DNA of 64,000 nt from Saccharofermentans sp. (GTDB lineage Bacteria > Bacillota > Clostridia > Saccharofermentanales > Saccharofermentanaceae). A program made the translations under genes and the position numbers. Where the stretch lies: positions 92,366 to 156,365 of the forward strand of contig JAILDX010000040.1 in the NCBI GenBank assembly GCA_024688685.1, given 5' to 3'. Numbering within the stretch: the stretch's first letter is position 1; every line of letters starts with the position of its first letter. Below are positions 50,365-59,569 of the stretch, piece after piece. A model generated the notes under the pieces. The model saw nothing but the letters and a program-made list of their open reading frames with translations. It did no database searches and was not told the DNA's origin.

Positions 50365-51561
50365 TTACTTGCCCTCGTAGAATCTGTTTACTGTCTCGAT
50401 AACATAGTCGATCTGCTCGTCCGTCATCTCAGGGAAGATCGGGAGACATACTGACTGTGAAGAGATCTCTTCTGCAACCGGGAGGCTTGCTCCGGGGTTC
50501 TTGCAGTTGTCCTTGTTGAATGCCTTCTGCTGATGAAGCGGTACGGGATAGAATGAACCGTTGCCAACTTCGTTTGCAGTAAGGAATGCGCAGAGCTCTT
50601 CCTTGTATTCGGATCTTACAACGAACTGGTGCCAGCAGGGTTTGATGTCAGAAGAGTATTCAGGTCTTCTGATCCTGGGTGTAAGGCCTGCCGTGTACTT
50701 TGCAGCGATCCTTGCCCTGTTTGCATTATACTCATCAAGATGCTTCAGCTTTGCAGAGAGGACTGCAGCCTGGATAGCGTCGAGACGTGAGTTATAACCG
50801 ATAAGGTAGTTGTAGTACTTGTAAGGGTTATAAAGCTCTGTTGCTTCCTCATTGTTGTCGATAGTCTCCTTGATGCCTTCGAGAAGCTCAAGTGCCTCAG
50901 CGCCGACCTTTGCTGCACCGTGCTCCTTGAATGCCTTGAGGATCGTGTACATATCATCGCTGTTTGTTGTTACCATACCGCCGTCGCCTGCGCCGCCGAG
51001 ATTCTTTGTTGGATAGAATGAGAAGCATCCGACATCACCTAAAGTGCCTGCCTTTCTTCCCTTGTACTCACTTCCGATAGCCTGTGCATCGTCCTCGATA
51101 ACCTTGAGGCCGTGCTTCTTTGCGATCGCGTTGATCGTATCCATATCACAGGGTGCACCGAAGATATGAACAGGAAGGATCGCCTTTGTCTTCTCTGTGA
51201 TCGCAGCTTCGATCTTATCGGGATCGATGTTGTAGTCTTCCTGCCTTACATCAACGAATACAGGAATGGCACCTACGGAGCATATAGCCTCTGCAGTTGC
51301 GAAAAATGTGAAAGGTGTAGTGATTACCTCGTCGCCCGGCTTGACATTGCATGCACGGAGACCAAGTACCAGTGCATCAGTACCGTTGGAGCATCCTGCC
51401 ACGTGTGCAGCGTTCAGATAGCTCTCCATCGATCTCTCAAAATCGTTTACGTAAGATCCGCCTATATAGCAGCAGTTCTCAAGAATCTTAAGGACCTCCG
51501 GCTCAACATCTGCCTTGATCCCCTGATACTGTGTTCTAAGATCCAAAAATGGTACTTTCAT
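50365..51561 (-). CDS. wbpE: UDP-2-acetamido-3-ketouronate aminotransferase (WbpE/WlbC-like)
   Basis: A 398-residue DegT-family PLP aminotransferase. It starts VPFLDLRTQYQ as WbpE/WlbC proteins do; GCSNGTDALVLGL binds the cofactor phosphate, VIEDDAQAIGSEYKGRKAG near 155 carries the Asp, and SFYPTKNLGGAGDGGM near 183 the PLP Lys. It should aminate C3 of the keto-sugar made by the WbpB-like oxidoreductase encoded just upstream, using glutamate. The gap to that gene is 18 bases. Confidence 0.9.
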   Translation of the reverse strand: MKVPFLDLRTQYQGIKADVEPEVLKILENCCYIGGSYVNDFERSMESYLNAAHVAGCSNGTDALVLGLRACNVKPGDEVITTPFTFFATAEAICSVGAIPVFVDVRQEDYNIDPDKIEAAITEKTKAILPVHIFGAPCDMDTINAIAKKHGLKVIEDDAQAIGSEYKGRKAGTLGDVGCFSFYPTKNLGGAGDGGMVTTNSDDMYTILKAFKEHGAAKVGAEALELLEGIKETIDNNEEATELYNPYKYYNYLIGYNSRLDAIQAAVLSAKLKHLDEYNANRARIAAKYTAGLTPRIRRPEYSSDIKPCWHQFVVRSEYKEELCAFLTANEVGNGSFYPVPLHQQKAFNKDNCKNPGASLPVAEEISSQSVCLPIFPEMTDEQIDYVIETVNRFYEGK

Positions 51562-51579
51562 ATATAGTCCTCCTAAAAA

Positions 51580-52545
51580 TTATTTCTTTGCTCTTGCTGC
51601 GACCTGCTCGCAGATCCTGATCGCGCTTACACCGACATCACCGTCTGCCGCAATTGGCGCACCGTTTACAACTGACTCATAGAATGCGATGAGCTCTGCC
51701 CTTAATGGTTCCTCGATGGGAACATACAGTTTCTGGACCACACCGTCCTGTCTGTAGGAATTATCCTTTGTAAGATCGATCGTAAGATTTGTGCTCTTAT
51801 AGATCTCAAGTGTCTTTGCAAGAAGGTCGGCGTGGATGCAGCTGTCTTCCGTGTGGACTGTGATCGCCCTGACTTTGTTCTGTGAGATCCTGCTAGCATT
51901 TACAACTGCGTGGCACTTGCCGCCGAAGTCAAGAAGACATGTCGCGAAATCGGTATTGCCTGACCTTACGGATTCTCCTCTTCCGTGGAGGGATGTTACT
52001 TCTCTGCCCTTCATAAGTGCGCAGACGAGATCGACATCGTGGATCATGAGATCTTCAACAACGCTCGTATCAGTGATTCTTCCGCTTCCGCTGAACGGGC
52101 TGTATCTTGCTGCTTCGATGTAGAAGATATCGTCGGGATTAACGAGCTTCTGGAGTTCCCTGAATACAGGGTTGAATCTTTCGATATGACCTACTGCAAG
52201 CTTCAGTCCCTTCTCCTTAAATGCCTTTGTTATCTCTACCGCATCCTCGCTCGTAGTTGCGAGAGGCTTCTCGATAAGAGCGTGAACGCCTGCTTCCGCA
52301 ACCTTGAGTCCGATCTCCTTGTGGAGTGATGAAGGAACAGCAACTACGACTGCGTCAACCTCCTTCAGAAGCTCATCCATATCATCAAAAGCCTTCACGC
52401 CATACTTCGCGGATATCTCTTCTGCCTGAGCCTTATTGGCATCGTATATGCCGACAAAGTCGAATCTCTTCTCTTCCGCGAGATTCCTGACATGGTTGCG
52501 GCCCATATGACCTGTACCGATTACGCCGATCTTAAGTAATTCCAT
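51580..52545 (-). CDS. wbpB: Gfo/Idh/MocA-type sugar nucleotide oxidoreductase (WbpB/WlbA-like)
   Basis: A 321-residue NAD-dependent dehydrogenase. The Rossmann start KIGVIGTGHMGRNHVRNL, AVVVAVPSSLHKE near 68, the conserved EKPLATT near 92 with the catalytic Lys, and VGHIERFNPVF near 118 match the Gfo/Idh/MocA family. In the WbpB/WlbA role it oxidises C3 of UDP-GlcNAcA to the 3-keto sugar. GGGAGG precedes the ATG. Its place between the 2-epimerase and aminotransferase genes strongly supports this assignment. Confidence 0.88.
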   Translation of the reverse strand: MELLKIGVIGTGHMGRNHVRNLAEEKRFDFVGIYDANKAQAEEISAKYGVKAFDDMDELLKEVDAVVVAVPSSLHKEIGLKVAEAGVHALIEKPLATTSEDAVEITKAFKEKGLKLAVGHIERFNPVFRELQKLVNPDDIFYIEAARYSPFSGSGRITDTSVVEDLMIHDVDLVCALMKGREVTSLHGRGESVRSGNTDFATCLLDFGGKCHAVVNASRISQNKVRAITVHTEDSCIHADLLAKTLEIYKSTNLTIDLTKDNSYRQDGVVQKLYVPIEEPLRAELIAFYESVVNGAPIAADGDVGVSAIRICEQVAARAKK

Positions 52546-52563
52546 TTTGTATATCCTCCCGGT

Positions 52564-53640
52564 TTATTTATTTTTTTCCCAGTCTCTTATGATCCCGCAG
52601 ATCTTTTCTGCCGCATGGCCGTCGCCGAACGGCTGATATAAGGGATCTATCTTCTGCTCTTTTGAAAGCTTCTCAAGTATGTCATTTCTGTCTGCCTTTG
52701 CGAGCTGGTTGCGGTTGTCGACCATCGTCTCGGGCCATACAACAAAATCAAGAACGAATACGCACTGAACGCCCGCATAGAACGCCTCGCACTGAAGGCC
52801 ACCTGAATCTGTCACTATCTTCTTCGCATTCTTTGTAAGGTGAACTGAATCGGAATAACCGACAGGCTGAGTCAGTATGATATTGCTGAAATGCTCCTTG
52901 CTCAGGATCCTCAGCGCACGCTCGTGATTGCGCGGGTGTACCGCATAAATCGTAGGCGCATCCAGACTCTCCATCGCGGAAAGTATCTCTGTCAGAGGCT
53001 CGTCACTGTATGTATTCTCCTGCCTGTGGCATGTCATGTAGTAGAACTCATCAGGAACCTCTACAGGCTTGCCGTCAAGACCGAGAATGTTGGGTGTCCA
53101 CGGCAGATCCGCAAAATGCAGGAACGAATCGTACATGATATTTCCGACGCAGTGAGAACGGTCTGCAAGACCTTCCCTTGCGAGCTTCTCATATGAATCC
53201 ATCGTCGCACAGAAATCGAGTGTGGCAACGTGATCTGTCGTGATGCGGTTGATCTCCTCCGGATTCTCAAGAGTGCCGAGACGGTTGCCTGCCTCAACAT
53301 GGAAAACGGGGATCCTCAGCTTAACAGCTGCAAGTGCCGCCGCAAGTGTTGAGTTTGTATCGCCGTAAACAAGAAGCGCATCAGGCTTCTCATTAACGAG
53401 GACCTCCTCGATCGCAACGAGCATATTTGCTGTCATCTGAGCGTGTGATCCGCCCGAGATCCCGAGGTTGTAGTCGGGTTTGGGAATACCCATTTCGCGG
53501 AAAAAGATATCAGACATATTGTCATCGAAATGCTGTCCTGTATGGACGAGTATCTCCTGATGCTCTTTCCTTATCTCTCTCGATCCCGCAGCAGCTTTTA
53601 TGAACTGCGGTCTTGCTCCGACCACCGTTACTATCTTCAT
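52564..53640 (-). CDS. wbpI: UDP-N-acetylglucosamine 2-epimerase family (WbpI/WlbD-like)
   Basis: A 358-residue non-hydrolysing 2-epimerase. Visible are VTVVGARPQFIKAAA at the start, LVHTGQHFDDNMSDIFF, VYGDTNSTLAAALAAVKL near residue 93, HVEAGNR near 115, and DSGGLQCEAFYAG near 278 with the uracil-binding region. WbpI-type enzymes invert C2 of UDP-GlcNAc(3NAc)A to UDP-ManNAc(3NAc)A, whereas WecB acts on UDP-GlcNAc; the neighbouring wbpB, wbpE and wbpD homologues favour the former. It overlaps the upstream GNAT-like gene by four bases. Confidence 0.88.
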   Translation of the reverse strand: MKIVTVVGARPQFIKAAAGSREIRKEHQEILVHTGQHFDDNMSDIFFREMGIPKPDYNLGISGGSHAQMTANMLVAIEEVLVNEKPDALLVYGDTNSTLAAALAAVKLRIPVFHVEAGNRLGTLENPEEINRITTDHVATLDFCATMDSYEKLAREGLADRSHCVGNIMYDSFLHFADLPWTPNILGLDGKPVEVPDEFYYMTCHRQENTYSDEPLTEILSAMESLDAPTIYAVHPRNHERALRILSKEHFSNIILTQPVGYSDSVHLTKNAKKIVTDSGGLQCEAFYAGVQCVFVLDFVVWPETMVDNRNQLAKADRNDILEKLSKEQKIDPLYQPFGDGHAAEKICGIIRDWEKNK

Positions 53641-54560
53641 ACTTTGTATCCTATCATTCTCTTGATTCGCGGCTTCATGATGTCCTCAATGTCGTATATC
53701 AGTCTCTGCTTTGACACGTGATAATTCGTCACGAGATCACCGCCGTACTGTCTGTAAAAGTTCTCTATTCCCTCCACCATCGATCCCTCGAAATCGAAAT
53801 CGCGGGACACACCCTGTGCGAACTCAATTCCCGCATCAAGAAGGAGATTCTGTGATCCGTCGCTGTTGAACTCGGGATCGAATCCGCCCAGCAGGTAATA
53901 GCAGATCCTCTCATCGAAGATAAAGAATCCCGCACTGTGCGCCCTGCCGTCTTCACCGCGTGCGACGAGGAGTTTTCCGTGTCCCCGTTCGACAGTCTTC
54001 TTCATGATGTCCAGGGTCACATTGCGGTCAACGGGATTAGATCTTCCCTGTCTCTTATATGTCTTGTCCTGCATATTGACGAGTATCTCAAAGTCATCGC
54101 AGTCCGTATCGATCGACACATGTCTTGATGCGGCCTTGATATTCTTCTTTACCGTCTTTCCGTAGAGTTCATTCCTTACGTCAGTCTCATTAACGCCCCT
54201 GATCCTGTATGAGAACGTCGGCTCTATCCTGAAATCCAGCCATCTGAAAGGCAGGATATAAGACTGTGAATGATCGAGGATAATGGAGATCCTCTTGCTC
54301 TTCGGGAGCTGCGCGATAAGCTCGCCTATTATCTCTTTCTGCTTGTGGATATTGCTGCCGCCCTTGTCCTTCTCTCTGAGTGAAGGATCCATCCATATGC
54401 CGAGCGTCTGCGTATAAGTAGGGTTGGTGATCACGCCTTTGTCAAATACATAAGGAAGCCGCGCAATGACCTTGTCGCCGTCCTTTACGACAGCCTCGTT
54501 CCATTTACCGGGCGCTGCGATATCAAGCCACCATGATTCTTCAAAAACACTGTTCGTCAT
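53637..54560 (-). CDS. FemAB/GNAT-like acyl- or aminoacyltransferase
   Basis: A 307-residue protein with the fold of the FemAB-like branch of the GNAT superfamily. The core contains VRNELYGKTVKKNIKAASR near residue 130, QDKTYKRQGRSNP near 170, and HSAGFFIFDERICYYLLGGFDP near 207-230, followed by DFEGSMVEGIENFYRQYGG, the typical F-E-G-S block. Related proteins attach acyl or aminoacyl groups to lipid-linked glycans or peptidoglycan precursors. In this cluster it would decorate a sugar or lipid intermediate. Donor and acceptor cannot be named. Confidence 0.7.
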   Translation of the reverse strand: MTNSVFEESWWLDIAAPGKWNEAVVKDGDKVIARLPYVFDKGVITNPTYTQTLGIWMDPSLREKDKGGSNIHKQKEIIGELIAQLPKSKRISIILDHSQSYILPFRWLDFRIEPTFSYRIRGVNETDVRNELYGKTVKKNIKAASRHVSIDTDCDDFEILVNMQDKTYKRQGRSNPVDRNVTLDIMKKTVERGHGKLLVARGEDGRAHSAGFFIFDERICYYLLGGFDPEFNSDGSQNLLLDAGIEFAQGVSRDFDFEGSMVEGIENFYRQYGGDLVTNYHVSKQRLIYDIEDIMKPRIKRMIGYKV

Positions 54561-55369
54561 AGTGTGCCACCCAGCTCTGCTATTGCCTTTCTGTATGAGA
54601 TAAACTCATAGTCCGGCGAATCCTTTATATAATCCATCAGCCATACATACCAGTCTCTGATATCCTTGTAGTCATCACAGAACTGATAGTCGTGGAAAAG
54701 AACAGTAACATATGTAAGACCCATCCCGCGGCAGCGGTCAAGGATCTCCAAAGTCTTCTCCTTTGCCTTCTCAAACTGTTGAGGGAGATATCCGTCCATT
54801 ATCGCAAGAGGGAATTCCCACATATCTCCAACCATGTAGGGAGCCTTGAGCGTACCGCAGGAAGGCTTGTCAAACTCAGTCGTATCAAATACATACCCGG
54901 CCACATTCAGACGTCCGAAAGTCTCTTCATCGAACCTGACATAATGCATCCTGATGCCGCACGGATCGTATCCCATAAGCTCCTTAAAAGTGTTGTATTC
55001 CTTATTGATGCCATCCTGTGACTGATAATCGATTCCGTGCACTCCGGTATCAAATCCGTTGTCGTGTACGAGACTGATCATCGGCTTTGCCTCGGCAGGT
55101 TTATAGCTCATTCCAAGGCCTTTTGCCATACCGAAAAAGAAGACGGATTCAATGCCGTGCTCACGGTCGAAATCCATCTGTGCCTGAAGATTATGACGGT
55201 ACTTTCTGAAGCAGCTCGTGTTGCGGAGCCACCACTCATGTCCTGTTATCTGTCCCCTGAATAATTCAAGCGTCGTTCTCACCCACATCTTCGGATAGAT
55301 AAGATCCCTGAACCAGTGATCTCTGCCGTAGAGGTGGTCAACATCATGTGAGACAATAACTTTGATCAT
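54557..55369 (-). CDS. Polysaccharide deacetylase-like protein
   Basis: A 270-residue protein with features of the NodB-like carbohydrate esterase fold: SHDVDHLYG at the start gives the first acidic metal site (D-V-D-H in place of D-D), GFDTGVHGIDYQS near residue 98 supplies a His, GIRMHYVRFDEETF near 125 matches the R-x-x-x block, and VTVLFHDYQFCDDY near 220 the C-terminal His. No signal peptide is present, so it would act in the cytoplasm on an intermediate. Overlaps of four bases with both neighbours indicate a single translational unit. Confidence 0.7.
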   Translation of the reverse strand: MIKVIVSHDVDHLYGRDHWFRDLIYPKMWVRTTLELFRGQITGHEWWLRNTSCFRKYRHNLQAQMDFDREHGIESVFFFGMAKGLGMSYKPAEAKPMISLVHDNGFDTGVHGIDYQSQDGINKEYNTFKELMGYDPCGIRMHYVRFDEETFGRLNVAGYVFDTTEFDKPSCGTLKAPYMVGDMWEFPLAIMDGYLPQQFEKAKEKTLEILDRCRGMGLTYVTVLFHDYQFCDDYKDIRDWYVWLMDYIKDSPDYEFISYRKAIAELGGTL

Positions 55370-56595
55370 TCAACGCCTCCCAGGAACTTCTCTGCGAGCA
55401 CCGGATAAGTGAAGTTATTGAGGACTGCATTATGTCCGTTGTCACCGAGTCTCTTAAGCTCATCAGGAGACATATTTATCAACTCTTCAATACCGTTCTT
55501 AAGAGCATCTACATCCTCTGCGGGAACGCTTATTCCGCAGTCATAATCCTTTGCGAAATCGTTAGGTGCATCAACTGCATAGAGGATCGGCTTACCACCC
55601 ATCATCGCGTCAAAGAGCTTGTTCATTCCGATACCGAATCTGAACATCCTGTTCTTGATCGCACCGATATATGAAGCATCACTTGCAATAAGGAGTGACG
55701 GGATTGCCTTCTTGTTTACTGAAGGAAGAAATGCATACGAATCCTTATCAAGTCCCATCTCTTCAGCCATCGCCTTAAGCTCATCCTTATAATTGCCTTC
55801 ACCGACAAATGCGATAAAGAGCTTTGAAGGATCGATCTTCGAAGCAGCTTTTATAAGATGATCAAGACAATATGATCTCGTATGGCTTCCGAAGAAAACA
55901 AGCACGAATCTGCCCTGTTCTCTTGCTTTACTGATAGCATTAAGATGAACCTCGGGAAGTGCCTCCGGAGTCTCCCAGTCGCCGAGATCGATACCGTTCG
56001 CAACATACAGGAACTTGTCTGCTCTCATGCCGTGCTCAATGAAATAATCCTTTGCGCATGGCAATATCGATACGACCTTGTCAGCTTTCTTGCAGAAGTA
56101 ATCCTCTGCATGCTGAACGATGATAACAAAAGGATGCTTCGGGCTCATTCCGTAAAGATCGATAGGAGTGATAGGCCACATGTCGTGGACTTCGTGAACA
56201 TACTTTGCTCCGCACTTGTCTGCGATCTTGCGTGCCGCATATGCGTCCATCGGATAAGTCGATGAAGCGATAACGATGTCGGGCTTAAACTCCTTCGCGA
56301 TCCTGGATGCATGGAAGTTCAGCTTCCAGCAGAACTGCATCATCGTAATGACTCTCTTGACGCCGTTGCCGGCATACTTATTTGTCTTTATCCACTGATA
56401 ATCGATACCGTCGATCTCTGTTATCGAGAAATCCTTTGTGACCTCAGGATTGTTCTTGCGCAGATGTGCAAAACTTGCAGTCACGATACATACGTTGTGT
56501 CCTTTCTTCTGCCACTCTCTTGCGAGGTAGTACGGACGGAACTCCATACCCATGCTGACGGAACCTGCATAATGATCTATGTAGAGGATATTCAT
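55366..56595 (-). CDS. GT4 glycosyltransferase (WbuB-like), copy A
   Basis: A 409-residue retaining GT4 enzyme with two Rossmann domains. It begins MNILYIDHYAGS and GMEFRPYYLAREWQKKGH, typical of WbuB-like transferases; HEVHDMWPITPIDLYG near 140 and the C-terminal E-x7-E region (GGKPILYAVDAPNDFAKDYD near 337) define the donor site. It is a paralogue of the gene at 58337-59566, which has the same length. WbuB relatives transfer N-acetyl-6-deoxy sugars such as FucNAc; the sugar here is undetermined. Confidence 0.88.
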   Translation of the reverse strand: MNILYIDHYAGSVSMGMEFRPYYLAREWQKKGHNVCIVTASFAHLRKNNPEVTKDFSITEIDGIDYQWIKTNKYAGNGVKRVITMMQFCWKLNFHASRIAKEFKPDIVIASSTYPMDAYAARKIADKCGAKYVHEVHDMWPITPIDLYGMSPKHPFVIIVQHAEDYFCKKADKVVSILPCAKDYFIEHGMRADKFLYVANGIDLGDWETPEALPEVHLNAISKAREQGRFVLVFFGSHTRSYCLDHLIKAASKIDPSKLFIAFVGEGNYKDELKAMAEEMGLDKDSYAFLPSVNKKAIPSLLIASDASYIGAIKNRMFRFGIGMNKLFDAMMGGKPILYAVDAPNDFAKDYDCGISVPAEDVDALKNGIEELINMSPDELKRLGDNGHNAVLNNFTYPVLAEKFLGGVE

Positions 56596-57674
56596 GCTGT
56601 CACCTCCCCTAGACTAAAGCCTTTGTAAAGAGCTGTAAGTTTCTTTCCCTCGTTCTCCCATGAGCAGTTTGAAATGACATACTGTCTTCCCTTGCGACCC
56701 ATTTCCTGAAGATGATCCTTATCGCCCAGAAGGCTGTTCAAAAGCTTTGCAGTTCCGCTTATGTCAGCAGGATCAGTAAGTACTCCCGCACCACTCTCCT
56801 CTGCCACTTTCCTCCACTTTGGAAAATCGGAGCAGACAAAAGGAAGACCTGCCGCCATATATTCGTACATCTTGATAGGCTGTGAATTGAGGTAATTATC
56901 AATGGGCTTAAGAATGCAAAGGCCGAGCACTGATTCCTTGTAAAGATCATTAACTCCCGCCCTGTTCTGCTTGCCGATATACTCAACATTGCCGTTCGTA
57001 ACGGCATCATGTTCGCCAGCGATGATGAGCTTTCCGTCAACGGATCTCATAACATCATTCATGATCGTATCACCGCGGTCATCACTGATGTTGCCTGCAT
57101 AGCAGATATAACCTTCCCGCGATGCAAAAGGAGACTCATGATAAACGATATCATCGAGCTTCGGGAAGTTATTCACAACAGTGATGTTATTTGCTCTTCC
57201 CTGCATCTTCTCAGCGATGTACGGAGTAGCACATACGACTGCATCAAGTCTCTTTATGATTCGTGTCTCATAATTGCGGAACCAGCCTGAGACCATCTTT
57301 CTCATGAATGCGGGGATCCACTTCTTATCCATGATCTGTGCGGGCACATCCTCGTGGGAATCATAGATGACCGTCTTTCCTTTTTTCTTAAGCTTGAGAC
57401 CGTAAGGAAGCAGTTCAGGATCATGGAAATGATATATATCACAATCGAGCTCCATAGCCTTCCTGTATGCAGTCTTTGCAAAGCCTGTCATTCTCTTCAG
57501 ACGTCCCTCGGGAACATTACCGATACCGACGACTTTAACACCCTGATCATCCCTCGAAGATCCGGGCGCAACGAAATACACTTCAAAGCCATTCGAAGCG
57601 AGGGTAACGCATTCTTTTACGAATACCCTTATATCATCGCTGTCATGAGCGCTTGTGAAGTGACAGACTTTCAT
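56592..57674 (-). CDS. GT4-type glycosyltransferase
   Basis: A 360-residue GT-B glycosyltransferase. Start KVCHFTSAHDSDDIRVFVKEC is typical of a group of capsule transferases; YHFHDPELLPYGLKLKKKGK near 92 and YDSHEDVPAQI near 118 follow; the C-terminal domain has PIKMYEYMAAGLPFVCSDFP near 262, the E-x7-type donor-binding block. It overlaps both neighbours by one to four bases and should add one residue of the repeat unit. Confidence 0.88.
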   Translation of the reverse strand: MKVCHFTSAHDSDDIRVFVKECVTLASNGFEVYFVAPGSSRDDQGVKVVGIGNVPEGRLKRMTGFAKTAYRKAMELDCDIYHFHDPELLPYGLKLKKKGKTVIYDSHEDVPAQIMDKKWIPAFMRKMVSGWFRNYETRIIKRLDAVVCATPYIAEKMQGRANNITVVNNFPKLDDIVYHESPFASREGYICYAGNISDDRGDTIMNDVMRSVDGKLIIAGEHDAVTNGNVEYIGKQNRAGVNDLYKESVLGLCILKPIDNYLNSQPIKMYEYMAAGLPFVCSDFPKWRKVAEESGAGVLTDPADISGTAKLLNSLLGDKDHLQEMGRKGRQYVISNCSWENEGKKLTALYKGFSLGEVTA

Positions 57675-58318
57675 TACAGTATCTCATTCTCCTTAACGAT
57701 AAGTCTCGGGATCTCAAAGACCTCCGCGAACTTGTGTCCGATCTGGACACCGTGTGTGATCAGAAGACCTCTGAGGAAATCTTCCTTTGCATAATCCCTG
57801 TCCTCCTGTGACAGATAGCACTTAACTGCCTCAACCTTCTTCCTGACATCTTCTTCCTCAACGCAGAAGAAAAGCTGGTTATCAAATGTATAGTTGTTCC
57901 ACGGTACCTCGTACTGAAGTATCGTTCCCTTCTTGAATGCTCTCAGGCACTCGTTCGCACATGTAAGGTGATCCTGATGGATGTCATGGTCTGAAGGAGA
58001 CAGAACGATATCAGGCTTGATCTGTCTTCCAAGCTCGAGCATGCTGTCCAGGATCTCCTGTCTGTGATCCTCGAAATGGCGGACCTTAAAATCAAGACAT
58101 CTCACATTCTCTCTGGGAATGCCGAGGACCTTGGTAGCCTCATTCATTTCCTTGATGAGACAGTCGGGTGCTTCACCCTCCTTAAGTGAATCCTGACAGG
58201 ATGAAAATGCCACATAGTGTACATCCGCACCGTTACGTACAAGCTTGGAGATAGTTGCTCCGCAGCCAAGTTCCCCGTCATCCGTGTGAGGTGCAATTAC
58301 AAGGACCGTTCTTTTCAT
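57674..58318 (-). CDS. PIG-L/LmbE-family N-deacetylase
   Basis: A 214-residue zinc-dependent deacetylase. VIAPHTDDGELGCGATI at the start contains the PH-x-DDxE metal motif, and SPSDHDIHQDHLTCANE near residue 108 the H-x-x-H segment. The family removes N-acetyl from GlcNAc-type sugars in glycolipid, mycothiol or bacillithiol synthesis. Here, between two related GT4 genes, it probably deacetylates a sugar of the lipid-linked glycan, leaving a free amine. Confidence 0.88.
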   Translation of the reverse strand: MKRTVLVIAPHTDDGELGCGATISKLVRNGADVHYVAFSSCQDSLKEGEAPDCLIKEMNEATKVLGIPRENVRCLDFKVRHFEDHRQEILDSMLELGRQIKPDIVLSPSDHDIHQDHLTCANECLRAFKKGTILQYEVPWNNYTFDNQLFFCVEEEDVRKKVEAVKCYLSQEDRDYAKEDFLRGLLITHGVQIGHKFAEVFEIPRLIVKENEIL

Positions 58319-58336
58319 GTTCGTATCAACCTTTCC

Positions 58337-59566
58337 TTATTTAAGTGCGTCAATAAAACGCTCGGCCAGTATTCTGTATTCACAGTTCTCAAGTACCCAG
58401 CTGTGGCCGTTGCTGCCGAGTCTTCTGAGTTCTTCTTCAGGCATCGACATAAAGTCATCGATCGCCTTGATAAGAGAATCAATATCATTGCTGTTAAAGA
58501 TGATTCCGCAGTCTGCATCCCTGACTTCAAGGTTTGCCGCCTCTCCGCCAAAGAGTATCGGCTTGCCGGACATCATATAATCGTAGATCTTGTTGATCGA
58601 TATACCATATCTGTAAAGTGAGTTGTATTCCAGAGCGATATAGAGGATATCTGCCTCGACCAGTACGGAAGGAACTGCCTTCTTCGGAACAGGCGGCAGG
58701 AACGTGAGATTCGTAAGGTTCATCTTCTGAGCCTGAGCCATGAAGTTCTCCTTCTCAACACCCTTGCCTACAATGACAAATGCAAGCTTGTCGTTATCGC
58801 GCTCACGGTCTGCAGCCTCAAGGATAAAATCGATCTTGTCGAACTTTGTGATGCCGCCTACATAGCAGATGATCTTCTTGCCTTCCTTATGAAGCTTGTC
58901 AAAGCACTCCTTGTGCTCATCCGGCATCGGGATAGCGCTCTCCCAGTCCTCGATCGCGATTCCGTTGGGGATATGGACGAACTTATCGGGAGACTGAAGT
59001 CCGACTCCCATCATGTGTTCCAAAGCATTGGGAAGGAGTGAGATAACCTTCTCTGACTTCTGATATGCGAACTTCTCAGCCTTAGCAAGGAGCATGACAA
59101 AAGGATGATACTTGCTCATTCCTCCGAGCTCGATAAGTGTCAACGGCCACAGATCATGAGACTCGTGGAAATATCTTCCGCCGGCCTTCTTCGCGATCCT
59201 TCTTCCCGCATAACAGTCGAGAGGATATGTGGATGATGTGATAACTACGTCAGGCTTAAAATCAGCAGCGATCTTACCTGCATATGAGTAGAGCTTTCTG
59301 CAGAACCTGAAAATGGAGATGGCTCTCTTTGTGCCGTTGCCTTCATAAGTTCCGGCCTTGATCCACTGGTACTCGACACCGTCGATGATCTCAGTGCAGA
59401 GGTCATGAGGAACTTCCGGCTGATGTGTCCTTACATGCGAATAATCGCCGCCGAGGACTCTAACCTTATGGCCCATCTTCTGCCATTCACGCGCAAAATA
59501 GTAGGGGCGGAACTCCATTCCGTCGCGAAGTGAACCTGCATAATGATCTATATACAAAATATTCAT
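58337..59566 (-). CDS. GT4 glycosyltransferase (WbuB-like), copy B
   Basis: A 409-residue GT4 transferase with the same start (MNILYIDHYAGS, GMEFRPYYFAREWQKMGH) and length as the gene at 55366-56595. HESHDLWPLTLIELGG near 140 and GKPILFGGEAANLEVRDADCG near 337 correspond to the same blocks. It is encoded four bases after the initiating phosphoglycosyl transferase gene, so it may add the second sugar. The two copies differ enough in the acceptor half to expect different acceptors. Confidence 0.88.
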   Translation of the reverse strand: MNILYIDHYAGSLRDGMEFRPYYFAREWQKMGHKVRVLGGDYSHVRTHQPEVPHDLCTEIIDGVEYQWIKAGTYEGNGTKRAISIFRFCRKLYSYAGKIAADFKPDVVITSSTYPLDCYAGRRIAKKAGGRYFHESHDLWPLTLIELGGMSKYHPFVMLLAKAEKFAYQKSEKVISLLPNALEHMMGVGLQSPDKFVHIPNGIAIEDWESAIPMPDEHKECFDKLHKEGKKIICYVGGITKFDKIDFILEAADRERDNDKLAFVIVGKGVEKENFMAQAQKMNLTNLTFLPPVPKKAVPSVLVEADILYIALEYNSLYRYGISINKIYDYMMSGKPILFGGEAANLEVRDADCGIIFNSNDIDSLIKAIDDFMSMPEEELRRLGSNGHSWVLENCEYRILAERFIDALK

Positions 59567-59569
59567 CGC

